Shown: piece after piece, positions 26,458-36,528 of the stretch
Layout: each line of letters opens with the position of its first letter
How positions within the stretch are numbered: the stretch's first letter is position 1
From: Herbaspirillum autotrophicum
GTDB taxonomy: Bacteria; Pseudomonadota; Gammaproteobacteria; Burkholderiales; Burkholderiaceae_D
Direction of reading: 5' to 3'
Assembly (NCBI RefSeq): GCF_001189915.1
Contig: NZ_LFLS01000017.1
Location: 58,901 to 122,900, forward strand
Length of the DNA: 64,000 nt
The notes under the pieces: generated by a model
Databases searched by the model: none
The model's input: the letters and a program-made list of their open reading frames with translations, nothing else
Told to the model about the DNA's origin: nothing
Made by a program: the position numbers and the translations under genes

Positions 26458-27132
26458 TCAGTCCGGCGGCAAGGCATCCGGCGCCGGCAATACCGAAATT
26501 CCCTGTTGTGCTGCAGCCTGCTGTTGCGCCGCCAATGCGCGCTGAAAACCGGGACGCGCCTGCATCCGTTGCCAATAGGCCGCTACGGCCGGCGTAAATT
26601 TGGCATCCAGTCCCAGATGTTGCGCCAGTAACAAGGCATATGCCACCGAGACATCGGCCGCGGTGAAGCGTCCGGCACACAAGAATTCCTGCGCCGCCAG
26701 CAACGGTTCCAATGAGCGCAGACGCGATAAAAACCATTTGCTGTAATCTTCCGCCACTTGCGGCGAACGGCGTTCGGCCGGTTCAAAGCGGCCATAGCGC
26801 AACACCAGTGTCTGCGGAAAGGTCAGGGTTGCTTCGCCGAAGTGCAGGTAGTTGAGATAGGCGCCAAAATCCGGCTCATCGACGCTGACGTCCAGCGTGC
26901 CCGGGGCCGCCTTGGCTGCCAGGTACTGGCACATGGCAGCCGATTCGGTCATGCGGGTAGCGCCATCAAACAAGGCCGGCACGGTGCCGAGCGGATTGAT
27001 CGCCAGATAAGAACGGTCCAGCGCGCGCGGCGGAAACGGCAGCATCTTCAATTCATACGGCTGGCCCAATTCTTCCAGCATCCACAGCGGACGGAACGAG
27101 CGCGCACTGACGCAGTGATAGAGCGTGATCAT
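26458..27132 (-). CDS. glutathione S-transferase family protein
   Basis: A 224-residue GST. The N-terminal thioredoxin-like domain begins ITLYHCVSARSFRPLW and contains the cis-Pro/ES pair in LGTVPALFDGATRMTESAAM; the helical C-terminal domain follows. Its ATG overlaps the stop of the biotin carboxylase gene (ATGA), so it is the last gene of the liu-type operon. A maleylacetoacetate-isomerase-like or detoxifying role is possible; nothing in the sequence fixes it. Confidence 0.83.
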   Translation of the reverse strand: MITLYHCVSARSFRPLWMLEELGQPYELKMLPFPPRALDRSYLAINPLGTVPALFDGATRMTESAAMCQYLAAKAAPGTLDVSVDEPDFGAYLNYLHFGEATLTFPQTLVLRYGRFEPAERRSPQVAEDYSKWFLSRLRSLEPLLAAQEFLCAGRFTAADVSVAYALLLAQHLGLDAKFTPAVAAYWQRMQARPGFQRALAAQQQAAAQQGISVLPAPDALPPD

Positions 27133-29138
27133 GCGGTTTCGACGCTTTCTGCTTCGAACTCGACCAGCTCGATGCCATCGGTGACCTGATCCCCTGCCGC
27201 GCAGCAAAATGCCTTGACCACGCCGCGTGCCGGTGCCGTGATGGTGTGCTCCATCTTCATCGCTTCCATCACCAGCAATGGCGTGCCTTCTTCGACGCTG
27301 CTGCCCGGTGCTACCAGCAGGGCCACGATCTTGCCCGGCATTGGCGAACGCAAACCGCCGGCCTGCTCGGCCGCACCGCCGCCGACATCCAGCAACGGCA
27401 CCCGCTGCAACGCATAACCATGACCATCGACAAAAACCTGACGCCGCTCGCCGCTGGCGACCACCGTGGCCTTGGTGCGACGCTCACCGAGCTGCACCTG
27501 CAATTGACCATGTCCCAGCAACTGACCGCGCGCCGAGACCTTGTGTTCGCCGAGCGACAATTCCCAGCCGCCGGACTGCGCTGTCACCCCGATCACTTGC
27601 TTGTGCTCGCCCTGCGCGAAAGTCAGGAGACGTTGACTGCTGGCATTGAGACGCCAGCCATCCAGCGCCAGCCACGGCGAGCCGCGTTCGGCTGCCGTTT
27701 CGGTACCACGCGCATGCCGGGCTTCGGTCAGCAACTCGGCCACTGCCGCCAGCAACCATGCGTTTTCCGGCAACGCCGCCGGTGACGGGAACAGATTGTC
27801 GTGTTCGCGTTCGATCAGGCCGGTATCGAGATCGGCATTGGCAAACGACGCGCAGGTGGTCAGGCGGCCGAGAAATTCAATATTGCTGGTGACGCCGACT
27901 ACCTGATATTCGCCCAGCGCCTTGCGCATGCGCGCCAGCGCGCTCGGCCGGTCGTGATCCCAGACAATCAGCTTGGCGATCATCGGATCGTAGAACGGGG
28001 TGATGTCGTCACCCTGCTCGACGCCGGTATCGACACGCACGTGTTCCGATGCCACTGGCGGCGACAGGTGATGCAAATGCCCGATGGATGGCAAGAAACC
28101 CTTGTCCGGATCTTCGGCATAAATACGCGCTTCGATGGCGTGGCCGTGAATCCGCAACTGATCTTGCGCCAGCGGCAGCGGCTGCCCGGCAGCGACACGC
28201 AATTGCCATTCCACCAGATCGAGGCCGGTGATCATTTCCGTGACCGGATGCTCCACCTGCAGACGGGTATTCATTTCCATGAAATAGAAACTGCCATCCT
28301 GATTGGCAATGAACTCCACCGTACCCGCGCCGACATACGCGACGGCACGTGCCGCATTCACCGCCGCCTCACCCATCGCCGCCCGCCGCTCCGGCTGCAT
28401 GCCAGGGGCCGGTGCTTCTTCCAATACTTTTTGATGACGGCGCTGCACCGAGCAATCGCGTTCAAACAAATAGACGTAATTACCGTGCGTATCGCCGAAT
28501 ACCTGAATTTCGATATGGCGCGGCTTGAGCACATATTTTTCCACCAGCACATGATCGTCGCCGAAGGCATTGATGGCTTCGCGCCGGCATGAGGTCAGCG
28601 CCGCTTCAAAGTCGGCTGCGGCATCGACCCGGCGCATGCCCTTGCCGCCACCACCGGCACTGGCCTTGATCAACACCGGATAACCGATGCGCGCCGCCTG
28701 TTCGGCCAGAAAATCCGGTTCCTGACGGTCACCGTGGTAACCCGGCGTCAGTGGCACGCCGGTTTTTTCCATCAATGCCTTGGCGGCAGACTTGGAACCC
28801 ATGGCGCGAATCGCTTGCGCAGGCGGGCCAATGAAGACCACGCCGGCGGCGGCGCAGGCATCGGCGAACACGTCGTTTTCCGACAGAAAGCCATAACCGG
28901 GATGGACCGCCTGCGCACCGGTCGCCAGTGCTGCCTGCAAGATGCGCTCGGCTACCAGATAGGAATCCTTGGCTTCAGCGCCGCCGATTTGCACGGCTTC
29001 ATCGGCCAGTCGCACATGGCGCGCATTGGCATCGGCTGCGGAATAGACCGCCACGGTAGCGATGCCCATACGGCGTGCGGTCTTGATGATGCGGCAGGCG
29101 ATTTCGCCGCGATTGGCGATCAATATTTTGCTGAACAT
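27129..29138 (-). CDS. liuD: acyl-CoA carboxylase biotin-containing alpha subunit (3-methylcrotonyl-CoA type)
   Basis: A 669-residue subunit. Biotin carboxylase domain (residues 1-445) shows KILIANRGEIA, the glycine-rich ATP loop KASAGGGGKGM, and EMNTRLQVEHPVTE; the C-terminal carrier has the biotin site EAMKMEH near residue 636. Size and order match MccA/LiuD in leucine breakdown. A geranyl-CoA carboxylase subunit (AtuF) has the same layout, so this rests partly on neighbours. Start at MFSKILIANRG with AGGAGAAACGC; upstream codons are not family-like. Confidence 0.9.
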   Translation of the reverse strand: MFSKILIANRGEIACRIIKTARRMGIATVAVYSAADANARHVRLADEAVQIGGAEAKDSYLVAERILQAALATGAQAVHPGYGFLSENDVFADACAAAGVVFIGPPAQAIRAMGSKSAAKALMEKTGVPLTPGYHGDRQEPDFLAEQAARIGYPVLIKASAGGGGKGMRRVDAAADFEAALTSCRREAINAFGDDHVLVEKYVLKPRHIEIQVFGDTHGNYVYLFERDCSVQRRHQKVLEEAPAPGMQPERRAAMGEAAVNAARAVAYVGAGTVEFIANQDGSFYFMEMNTRLQVEHPVTEMITGLDLVEWQLRVAAGQPLPLAQDQLRIHGHAIEARIYAEDPDKGFLPSIGHLHHLSPPVASEHVRVDTGVEQGDDITPFYDPMIAKLIVWDHDRPSALARMRKALGEYQVVGVTSNIEFLGRLTTCASFANADLDTGLIEREHDNLFPSPAALPENAWLLAAVAELLTEARHARGTETAAERGSPWLALDGWRLNASSQRLLTFAQGEHKQVIGVTAQSGGWELSLGEHKVSARGQLLGHGQLQVQLGERRTKATVVASGERRQVFVDGHGYALQRVPLLDVGGGAAEQAGGLRSPMPGKIVALLVAPGSSVEEGTPLLVMEAMKMEHTITAPARGVVKAFCCAAGDQVTDGIELVEFEAESVETA

Positions 29139-29181
29139 GCGTTTCTCCTGTTTGATCTTGTATGCGTGCTGCTGACAGTTG

Positions 29182-29976
29182 TTACTGGCCATTCCACCGC
29201 GGCTTGCGCTTGTCGAGGAAAGCCGACAACCCTTCTTTCGCTTCCGGCAAGGAACGCAAGCTGGCGATGCGGTGCGCGGTATCGTCGATCAGTGCCGCAT
29301 CCACGGTCTGATTGGCGACGTGCCGGATCAACGCGGTCGAAGCCGCCTGCGCGGCCGGGCCGCCGCTCAGGATGGCATCGATGACGGCCTGCACTTGCTG
29401 ATCCAGCTGTTCCGGCGCCACGCTTTCGTGGGCCAGTCCGATCTCGCGCGCACGCGCGGCATCGATGCGCTCGGCGGTTTGAAAATAACGGTAGGCCTGG
29501 CGTTCGCCAATGGCGCGCACGACATAGGGACTGATCACGGCGGGAATCAATCCGAGTTTGACTTCGGAAGTCGCAAAGGAAGCCTGGCTGGAAGCAATGC
29601 AGATATCGCAAGCCGCTGCCAGTCCCATGCCACCGCCCATTGCAGCACCATGGACGCGCGCCACGGTCGGCGTGGCACATTCCGACAATACCCGGAACAG
29701 TTCGGCCAGACGCCGCGCATCCGCCAGATTGTCTTCACTGGAAGCTGCGCCCTGGCGCTTCATGGCATTCAGATCAGCGCCAGCGGAAAAACTTTTACCG
29801 CGCCCGGCCAGCACGATGGCGCGCACCGAAGCATCGGCGTCGAGCGTTAGCAGCGCCTGCGTCAATTCCGCAATCAGGGTTTCATCGAAGGCGTTATGCA
29901 AGGCCGGCCGGTTCATCCAGATCCAGGCGGCCTGACCGTCATGCTGACGTTCGATTTCTATAGTGTCGTAGTTCAT
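29182..29976 (-). CDS. liuC: enoyl-CoA hydratase/isomerase family protein, methylglutaconyl-CoA hydratase type
   Basis: A 264-residue crotonase. The oxyanion-hole segments are GKSFSAGADLNAMKR (near residue 65) and VHGAAMGGGMGLAAACDI (near 115), with SEVKLGLIPAVISPYV behind them. Position between the two carboxylase subunit genes identifies it as the hydratase that follows methylcrotonyl-CoA carboxylation. Spacing to both neighbours is short. Confidence 0.87.
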   Translation of the reverse strand: MNYDTIEIERQHDGQAAWIWMNRPALHNAFDETLIAELTQALLTLDADASVRAIVLAGRGKSFSAGADLNAMKRQGAASSEDNLADARRLAELFRVLSECATPTVARVHGAAMGGGMGLAAACDICIASSQASFATSEVKLGLIPAVISPYVVRAIGERQAYRYFQTAERIDAARAREIGLAHESVAPEQLDQQVQAVIDAILSGGPAAQAASTALIRHVANQTVDAALIDDTAHRIASLRSLPEAKEGLSAFLDKRKPRWNGQ

Positions 29977-30030
29977 GATTGCTCAGTGATGAATGTGAAT
30001 AGGAACGATACAGCGCAAGGTAACGACAGC

Positions 30031-31638
30031 TTACATCCGGAACACGCCGAAACGTGTCGGCGCAATCGGCGCATGCAGACTGGCCGCCAGCGACAAACCC
30101 AATACGCGCCGCGCCTGTGCCGGATCAATGATGCCATCATCCCACAGACGGGCACTGGCATAGTAGGGATGACCCTGGGTTTCGAACTGATCGCGGATCG
30201 GCGTCTTGAATGCCTGCTCTTCTTCCGCCCCCCAACTGCCGCCGCGACTTTCGATACCATCGCGTTTCACCGTCGCCAGGACACTCGCGGCCTGTTCGCC
30301 ACCCATCACGCTGATGCGCGAATTGGGCCACATATGCATGAAGCGCGGGCTGTAAGAACGGCCACACATGCCATAGTTGCCGGCGCCGTAGGAACCGCCG
30401 ATCACCATCGTCAGCTTGGGCACTTGTGCAGTCGCGACTGCCGTCACCATTTTGGCGCCGTGCTTGGCGATGCCATCGTTTTCATATTTGCGGCCCACCA
30501 TGAAGCCGCTGATGTTTTGCAAAAATACCAGTGGCACGCCGCGCTGCGCGCACAGTTCGATAAAGTGCGCCCCCTTGAGCGCCGACTCGCCGAACAAAAT
30601 GCCGTTGTTGGCAACGATGCCGACCGGCATGCCGTACAAGTTGGCAAACCCGGTGACCAGCGTGCCGCCATAGCGTGCCTTGAATTCATCGAAACGGGAA
30701 CCGTCCACCACGCGTGCGATGATCTCGCGCACATCATACGGCTTGCGGGTATCGGTCGGAATCACGCCGTAGATTTCTTCCGGATCGTACAAGGGGTCTT
30801 CCACGGTGGCCAGCTTGACGCTTTCCTGCTGGCGACGGTTGAAACCGGCGGCGATACGACGTGCCAGAAACAAGGCGTGGCTGTCGTTGTCGGCCAGATG
30901 ATCGGCCACCCCCGAAATACGCGTATGCACATCTCCGCCGCCGAGATCTTCGGCACTGACGACTTCACCGGTGGCAGCCTTGACCAGCGGTGGTCCGGCC
31001 AAAAAGATGGTGCCCTGATCGCGCACGATGATGGTTTCATCGCTCATGGCCGGCACGTATGCACCACCGGCAGTACATGACCCCATCACCACGGCAATCT
31101 GCGGAATGCCCTTGGCCGACATATTGGCCTGGTTGTAAAAAATGCGGCCGAAGTGATCACGGTCGGGAAACACTTCATCCTGACGCGGCAGATAACCGCC
31201 GCCGGAATCGACCAGATAAATGCATGGCAAATTGTTTTGCTCGGCGATTTCCTGCGCCCGCAAATGCTTCTTGACGGTCATCGGATAATACGTGCCGCCC
31301 TTGACCGTGGCGTCGTTGGCGATGATCAGGCAAGCCTGCCCTTCGACCCGGCCGATGCCGGCGATGACGCCGGCCGATGGTGCTTCATCGTCGTACATGC
31401 CATATGCGGCCAGAGCGCCGATTTCGAGAAACGGCGAACCGGGATCAATCAGATGTTCAATCCGCTCACGCGGCAGCAACTTGCCGCGCGCAATATGTTT
31501 TTGCCGCGCCGCGTCACTGCCGCCGCGCGCAATGGTGGCGGTCTTTTCGCGCAGATCGGCAACCAGCTTGCGCATATGTGCTGCGTTGGCGCGGAACTCG
31601 TCCCCACGCGGATTCAATTGTGACTGAATGACTTGCAT
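30031..31638 (-). CDS. liuB: acyl-CoA carboxylase beta subunit (3-methylcrotonyl-CoA type)
   Basis: Carboxyltransferase subunit of 535 residues. Both crotonase-like halves are complete, with [26 protein letters not shown] (N half) and [15 protein letters not shown] plus [14 protein letters not shown] (C half), which are hallmarks of MccB-type subunits. It transfers CO2 from biotin to 3-methylcrotonyl-CoA. The start [15 protein letters not shown] (31638) was preferred over an upstream frame that begins in non-conserved sequence. Confidence 0.92.
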   Translation of the reverse strand: MQVIQSQLNPRGDEFRANAAHMRKLVADLREKTATIARGGSDAARQKHIARGKLLPRERIEHLIDPGSPFLEIGALAAYGMYDDEAPSAGVIAGIGRVEGQACLIIANDATVKGGTYYPMTVKKHLRAQEIAEQNNLPCIYLVDSGGGYLPRQDEVFPDRDHFGRIFYNQANMSAKGIPQIAVVMGSCTAGGAYVPAMSDETIIVRDQGTIFLAGPPLVKAATGEVVSAEDLGGGDVHTRISGVADHLADNDSHALFLARRIAAGFNRRQQESVKLATVEDPLYDPEEIYGVIPTDTRKPYDVREIIARVVDGSRFDEFKARYGGTLVTGFANLYGMPVGIVANNGILFGESALKGAHFIELCAQRGVPLVFLQNISGFMVGRKYENDGIAKHGAKMVTAVATAQVPKLTMVIGGSYGAGNYGMCGRSYSPRFMHMWPNSRISVMGGEQAASVLATVKRDGIESRGGSWGAEEEQAFKTPIRDQFETQGHPYYASARLWDDGIIDPAQARRVLGLSLAASLHAPIAPTRFGVFRM

Positions 31639-31737
31639 CGTAATGTCCTTAACCCTGCCCAGAATTCTTTTTTTGTCGTGATGTTGCAATCCGTGGTCCG
31701 GCAATGACTGACGCCATCACCGAACCACGTCATGGCT

Positions 31738-32952
31738 TTACTTCCAGAGCGAACAGGTCGATTCAGCCTTGGTGGTGAATGCATGTTCAGCCGAGACTTT
31801 CTCGACGATCTTGACGTAATCCCATGGATACTTCGATTCCGCCGGCGTCTTGACCTGCATCAGATACATGTCGTACATCACGCGACCATCATCGCGGATG
31901 GTCGCGTTCTTCAGATACATGTCGTTGATCCTGGTCTTCTTCATTTGCGGGATGACGCGGTCGGCATCATCACTGCCAACAGCCTTGACCGCATTGAGGT
32001 ATTGCATGGTTGCCGAGTAACCGGCGGCCTGATTGCCGGTCGGCATTTTTTTCATGACTTCGAAATAACGGCGCGACCACTTGCGCGATTCCGGATCCTG
32101 ATCCCAGTACCAGTTGTCGCTCAGATACATGCCCTGCGTCAAACCCAGTCCCAGCGAATGGATATCGGTAACGAACATCACCAGACCAGCCAGCTTCATG
32201 GTCTTGGTCAAACCAAATTCATTGGCCGCCTTGATGGCGTTGATCGTATCTGCAGTGGCATTGGCCAGACCAAGAATTTGCGCCTTGGAAGCCTGCGCTT
32301 GCGTCACGAACGACGAAAAGTCCGAAGCGCCGAGCGGGTGTTTGACAGCACCGAGCACCTTGCCGCCGGCTTCCTTGATGACCTTGCTGGTATCTTGTTC
32401 CAGCGATTGGCCGAAGGCGTAATCGGCGGTCAGGAAATACCATGACTTGCCACCCTGCTTGACCACTGCCGAGCCGGTGGACTTGGCCATGGCTACAGTG
32501 TCGTAACCGTAATGAATGGTGTAGGGATTGCAGTCTTCATTGGTCAGTCGCGCCGTACCGGTGGCGATGACGATGAACACTTTTTTCTTTTCGGCGGCAA
32601 CCTTGGCAATCGCCAGATCGGCTGCCGAGCTGGCGCCCGACATCAAAATATCGACGCCTTCGCGGTCGATCCATTCGCGCGCCTTGCTGGCGGCGATGTC
32701 GGCTTTGTTGAGATGATCGCCGAATATCAATTCGATCTTCTTGCCATTGAGCGTGCCGCCGAAATCGGCAATCGCCATCTTGATGGCTTCCACGTGGCCC
32801 TTGCCAGAAATATCGGAAAACACGCCCGACATGTCCGTAATCAGACCAATCTTGATGACGTCACCGGAAATCTGCGCGAACGACGGTGTAGCGAATCCAA
32901 AAGCACCGATGGCAACAGCAGCCCCGGCAAGTTTTTTTAATTGTAATTTCAT
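31738..32952 (-). CDS. branched-chain amino-acid-type ABC substrate-binding protein
   Basis: Periplasmic binding protein of the LivK class (404 residues). The signal peptide ends near PSFA-Q (residue 31), and the mature protein starts with the family pattern IKIGLITDMSGVFSDISGKG. First gene of the leftward liu-type operon, so it probably captures a branched acid or amino acid for this pathway; no permease or ATPase lies beside it. The second ATG (32952) has the better spacing from GGAG; the ATG at 32955 is three bases earlier. Confidence 0.87.
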   Translation of the reverse strand: MKLQLKKLAGAAVAIGAFGFATPSFAQISGDVIKIGLITDMSGVFSDISGKGHVEAIKMAIADFGGTLNGKKIELIFGDHLNKADIAASKAREWIDREGVDILMSGASSAADLAIAKVAAEKKKVFIVIATGTARLTNEDCNPYTIHYGYDTVAMAKSTGSAVVKQGGKSWYFLTADYAFGQSLEQDTSKVIKEAGGKVLGAVKHPLGASDFSSFVTQAQASKAQILGLANATADTINAIKAANEFGLTKTMKLAGLVMFVTDIHSLGLGLTQGMYLSDNWYWDQDPESRKWSRRYFEVMKKMPTGNQAAGYSATMQYLNAVKAVGSDDADRVIPQMKKTRINDMYLKNATIRDDGRVMYDMYLMQVKTPAESKYPWDYVKIVEKVSAEHAFTTKAESTCSLWK

Positions 32953-33069
32953 CATTGTCTCCAGCATGATCAAGCCATTGAAAAACAGGTGCGCCGCAGC
33001 GCCCTGACAATTCCAGTACCCTCCAAAAACAAGCAGGCCTCAAATCGCGATAACCATCCCGCAGATTTT

Positions 33070-33084
33070 TTAAGTATCACTCAA
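33070..33084. promoter_or_regulatory. operator 1 for the divergent TetR regulator
   Basis: TTAAGTATCACTCAA is an imperfect palindrome of the form TTnAGTnnnACTnAA. It is nearly identical to operator 2, sharing TTTTTAAGTA, then one differing base, then CACTCAA. It lies about 117 bases before the liu-type operon. Confidence 0.65.
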
Positions 33085-33142
33085 GTATTTCAGAAGTTAT
33101 TTTTATTATGGCGCAAATAAGTGCTAGGATTCGAATATATTT

Positions 33143-33157
33143 TTAAGTAACACTCAA
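33143..33157. promoter_or_regulatory. operator 2 for the divergent TetR regulator
   Basis: TTAAGTAACACTCAA, the same TTnAGTnnnACTnAA palindrome, 73 bases (about seven turns) from operator 1 and 11 bases before the TetR start codon. The position predicts autorepression of the regulator gene. Confidence 0.68.
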
Positions 33158-33168
33158 ATTCAATAAAA

Positions 33169-33879
33169 ATGTCAACCATTCTTGCTTTCCAGGAACGTCG
33201 TGGCACGCTCACCCCGCGTTCGCAAAAACGCGTCGAGGCAGTGTTGAGCACGGCCCGCATCGTGTTTTCCGAAAATGGGTATGAAAAGAGCACGACACTC
33301 GATATTGCCCAGCGTCTGGGCATCTCGGAAGCCACCATCTTTACCTACTTCGGCAGCAAGCGCGAGCTGTGCATGCAAGTCATCAGCGACTGGTATGGCG
33401 AGATCAGTGAAGAGCTGGAACACGAAGTTCCCTTGCTGCAAGGCACACGGCCGCAACTGGGTTACATCATTCACAAGCATTTGAATGTGCTGATTCGCGA
33501 TGGCAAGGGATTGTGTGCGCTGGTGCTCAGTGAAGGCCGCAGCCCCGACACCGGCTTTTCCGAATTGATTGCGGCACTGCAGCGGCGCTACACCGCCCCG
33601 CTCATGAGTGTGCTGTCGCTGGCGCAGGCCGCTGGCGAAATCCGGCAAGACATGCCCTTGCGGCTGCTGCGCGACATGGTGTACGGTTCGATGGAACATA
33701 TCATGTGGGAATGCATTGTCACCGGGATCGATCCTGATCTGGATCTGGCGGCGCGCCAGGTCAGCGATCTGATCTGGAGCGCGTTCGCTCCGCCCGATGT
33801 GGAAATCAATACCCTGCGGCGCTTTCACAATGAAGTAGCCGACGCCATGCGCCGCGCGGAAAGCGCCGGCGACAGCTGA
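33169..33879 (+). CDS. TetR-family transcriptional regulator of the liu-type cluster
   Basis: A 236-residue repressor. The TetR helix-turn-helix is at about residues 22-68 (TTLDIAQRLGISEATIFTYFGSK). The C-terminal ligand domain is of the fatty-acid-type class. It stands between the leftward carboxylase operon and the rightward acyl-CoA synthetase, with two palindromes in front, so it likely responds to an acyl-CoA or branched acid. Regulators of this kind (PsrA, LiuR functions) differ in family; only the TetR fold is certain. Confidence 0.87.
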   Translation: MSTILAFQERRGTLTPRSQKRVEAVLSTARIVFSENGYEKSTTLDIAQRLGISEATIFTYFGSKRELCMQVISDWYGEISEELEHEVPLLQGTRPQLGYIIHKHLNVLIRDGKGLCALVLSEGRSPDTGFSELIAALQRRYTAPLMSVLSLAQAAGEIRQDMPLRLLRDMVYGSMEHIMWECIVTGIDPDLDLAARQVSDLIWSAFAPPDVEINTLRRFHNEVADAMRRAESAGDS

Positions 33880-33966
33880 ACATCCTTCAGCCCCGATACC
33901 CATCTTGCCATCAGACGCTCCCGAGAGCGCACGGCAACATCAAAGAACAGTTTGCGAGGAGACAAT

Positions 33967-35607
33967 ATGCTGCAGAAGGAAAATTCATACGCCGAGCAAC
34001 AGGCCACATTCAGTTGGCCGATTCCTGAGTACTTCAACATCGGCGTCGCCAGTTGCGACCGCTGGGCCGATGGCTCCGGCCGCCGCGCCATCATCAGTGA
34101 AGACCGCAACGGCGTCGTCACTACCTATACCTTCGATCAACTGAAAGCGCTGTCGAATCAGGTCGCGCATTTGTGGCTGGCATCAGGCATCAGGCGCGGT
34201 GACCGTCTCGGCATCTTCCTGCCGCAATGTGTGGAAACCGTAATCGCCCATCTGGCCGCCTACAAGATCGGCGCCATTACCATTCCACTGTTTTCGCTGT
34301 TTGGCCCGGACGCACTGCAATTCCGCCTGAGCGACAGCGGTGCCCGCCTGCTGATCACCGATAGCGAAGGCGAACAGAAAATCCGCGGCATTCGCAACGC
34401 GTTGCCGGAACTGCAAGCGGTGTTTTGCATCGAGCGCGAGTCCGGTGCAGCCTGCCCCGAAAACTGCCAACCATTCTGGGATCGCCTGCAGTCGCTGCCG
34501 GCCGACTTCACGCCGGTCGACACGCTGGCCGATGATCCGGCCGTCATCATCTATACCTCCGGCACCACCGGCAAACCCAAAGGCGCACTGCATGCGCACC
34601 GGGTCTTGCTGGGGCACCTGCCCGGCGTCGAAATTTCGCATGATTTTTTCCCGCAGCCGGATGACTTGATGTGGACCCCGGCCGACTGGGCCTGGATCGG
34701 CGGCTTGCTGGATGTATTGTTGCCGGCGCTGTATCACGGCGTACCGGTACTGGCACGCCGTTTTGAAAAATTCGAACCGACTGCGGTGTTCGGGCTGATT
34801 GCCCGGCATCAGGTCAAAAACATTTTCTTCCCGCCGACTGCACTGAAAATTCTGCGCACCGTAGCTGATCCGAAAAAACAATGGCAATACAACCTGCGCT
34901 CGGTGGCCAGCGGCGGTGAAAGTCTCGGTGATGAATTGATCCATTGGGGTCAGCAAGCATTGGGCGTGACCATCAATGAATTCTATGGCCAGACCGAATG
35001 CAATATCGTGGTCTCCGGCTGTGCCAGTCTGTTTCCGCGCAAAGCCGGCACCATGGGGCGCGCGGTACCCGGCCATGCGGTCGCGATTGTGGATGAACAT
35101 GGCGTTCCGGTGGCGGCCGGCGTCACCGGCAACATTGCCATCAAGTCACCCGACCCGGTGATGTTTCTCGGTTACTGGAACAATCCGGCCGCCAGCGCCG
35201 ACAAGTTTGCCGGCGGCTATCTGCTCACCGGCGATCTTGGCCAGTGCGATGACGAAGGTTATTTCCGCTATGTCGGCCGGGATGACGACGTGATTACCAG
35301 TGCCGGCTATCGTATCGGCCCGGGACCAATCGAGGAATGCCTGCTCAAGCATCCGGCAGTCAAGATTGCGGCAGTGATCGGTAAAAAGGATGCGCACCGC
35401 ACCGAAATCGTCAAAGCCTTCATCGTCCTCAATGAGGGTTTCGCTGACTCAGCGGAACTGGTCGCGGCAATTCAGGAACATGTACGCACGCATCTGGCGG
35501 CACATGAATACCCGCGCGAAATTGCCTTCCTCGATGCCCTGCCTTCGACACCGACCGGCAAGATCATGCGTCGCACATTGCGCGACGCGGAGAATGCAGG
35601 CACTTAA
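33967..35607 (+). CDS. acyl-CoA synthetase (AMP-forming, medium-chain type)
   Basis: An ANL-superfamily ligase of 546 residues. The adenylation loop is YTSGTTGKPKGALHAH (near residue 197), followed by NEFYGQTECN (near 337), GDLGQCDDEGYFRYVGRDDDVI (near 420) and the C-terminal catalytic Lys in PTGKIMRRTLR. The WTPADWAWIGGL segment is typical of medium-chain/acetoacetyl-type members. It probably activates the branched acid fed to the divergent liu-type operon. Start at ATG 33967 with GAGGAGACAAT. Confidence 0.9.
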   Translation: MLQKENSYAEQQATFSWPIPEYFNIGVASCDRWADGSGRRAIISEDRNGVVTTYTFDQLKALSNQVAHLWLASGIRRGDRLGIFLPQCVETVIAHLAAYKIGAITIPLFSLFGPDALQFRLSDSGARLLITDSEGEQKIRGIRNALPELQAVFCIERESGAACPENCQPFWDRLQSLPADFTPVDTLADDPAVIIYTSGTTGKPKGALHAHRVLLGHLPGVEISHDFFPQPDDLMWTPADWAWIGGLLDVLLPALYHGVPVLARRFEKFEPTAVFGLIARHQVKNIFFPPTALKILRTVADPKKQWQYNLRSVASGGESLGDELIHWGQQALGVTINEFYGQTECNIVVSGCASLFPRKAGTMGRAVPGHAVAIVDEHGVPVAAGVTGNIAIKSPDPVMFLGYWNNPAASADKFAGGYLLTGDLGQCDDEGYFRYVGRDDDVITSAGYRIGPGPIEECLLKHPAVKIAAVIGKKDAHRTEIVKAFIVLNEGFADSAELVAAIQEHVRTHLAAHEYPREIAFLDALPSTPTGKIMRRTLRDAENAGT

Positions 35608-35969
35608 CCCAATACCCAACCAATCGACAACACGTAACGCGGGCCGCCTTCAACCCGCGTGACGCTGTGCTCGGCAATATCAGGACGGAACAGCTTGATG
35701 CGGGCACTCGAAAATATCGGGGCGGCACAGACAAACTCGCCGCCGCCCGGTGATTTGCGCACGACGATGTTGAGCCGGTAATGACGGCCGCTGACCACGC
35801 GGTCACGATGCGGAGGTATGGCGGCGCCAATCGGATAACGAATCAGATAAGAATCGAATCTGAGCGGCCAGTGCGCCGTCAGCAACAGCATCTTGTCGTA
35901 ACCGCTTTGCTGTCGTCCGCGCTGCCAGCGCCACGCTGTGCTGAAATAATTTTTCACTGCCTTGAACAT
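35604..35969 (-). CDS. small Fe(II)/2-oxoglutarate oxygenase-like protein
   Basis: A 121-residue protein with the double-stranded beta-helix fingerprint of 2OG oxygenases: first His-Asp in IPPHRDRV (near residue 53), a distal His in IAEHSVTRV (near 99) and an Arg in GGPRYVLS. It is shorter than most hydroxylases, so a minimal or accessory version. The stop overlaps that of the acyl-CoA synthetase by four bases. Substrate unknown. Confidence 0.65.
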   Translation of the reverse strand: MFKAVKNYFSTAWRWQRGRQQSGYDKMLLLTAHWPLRFDSYLIRYPIGAAIPPHRDRVVSGRHYRLNIVVRKSPGGGEFVCAAPIFSSARIKLFRPDIAEHSVTRVEGGPRYVLSIGWVLG

Positions 35970-36061
35970 CGGCTGCCCTCAGAGTGTACTGAGGCGCATA
36001 TTGCCATGAAATGGCATGGCCGGCACGACAGCGCAGATGCGTCCGTACCGGTCAGCCAAGG

Positions 36062-36442
36062 TTAGCGAAACGCCGCCAGCGGGTCATAGGCAGTTTCAGT
36101 GCGATCATCCTGCGACGGCGCGGCCGTGGGATCGGACTGCGGCAGCCAGCTGGCAGCATGAAATTGCCAGCCGCTGCCGGTTGGCATCCAGTGCGGCGCG
36201 ACATAAGCATGACCGGGCCGGCTCAGTTCCCAATGGCCGCCGCGCCAGACAAACCAGCCGCCCTGAAAAGCCCAGTAACCTCGACTCCAGACCACTCCGG
36301 CACGCGGACTCGGCAATTCCTCTTCCTTGTCGGGTGGCGGCGGCAAGCGGCTGACCACTTTTTTCCCGGGCACGCCCGGCATCGGCAAATCCGGTCTCTT
36401 TCCGGCAAGAATCGATGATACGCAAAGTCGCAGGGTCAACAT
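36062..36442 (-). CDS. tryptophan-rich YXWGXW-type repeat protein
   Basis: A 126-residue protein whose middle is built from aromatic repeats: GYWAFQGGWFVWRGGHWE, then YVAPHWMPTGSGWQFHAASW. This is the pattern of the YXWGXW/BcpO-related exported proteins. The N-terminus (LTLRLCVSSILAG) may be a weak signal peptide; the exact start is uncertain. Upstream lies a phased GCTGAC array. Function unknown, probably envelope-linked. Confidence 0.6.
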   Translation of the reverse strand: MLTLRLCVSSILAGKRPDLPMPGVPGKKVVSRLPPPPDKEEELPSPRAGVVWSRGYWAFQGGWFVWRGGHWELSRPGHAYVAPHWMPTGSGWQFHAASWLPQSDPTAAPSQDDRTETAYDPLAAFR

Positions 36443-36528
36443 GATCGTTTCCTGAAAGCGGTAATGATGATGATTGAATATAGCGCCACCACCGGAAATT
36501 TTGTCACGCTGTATTCATTTGTTACACC

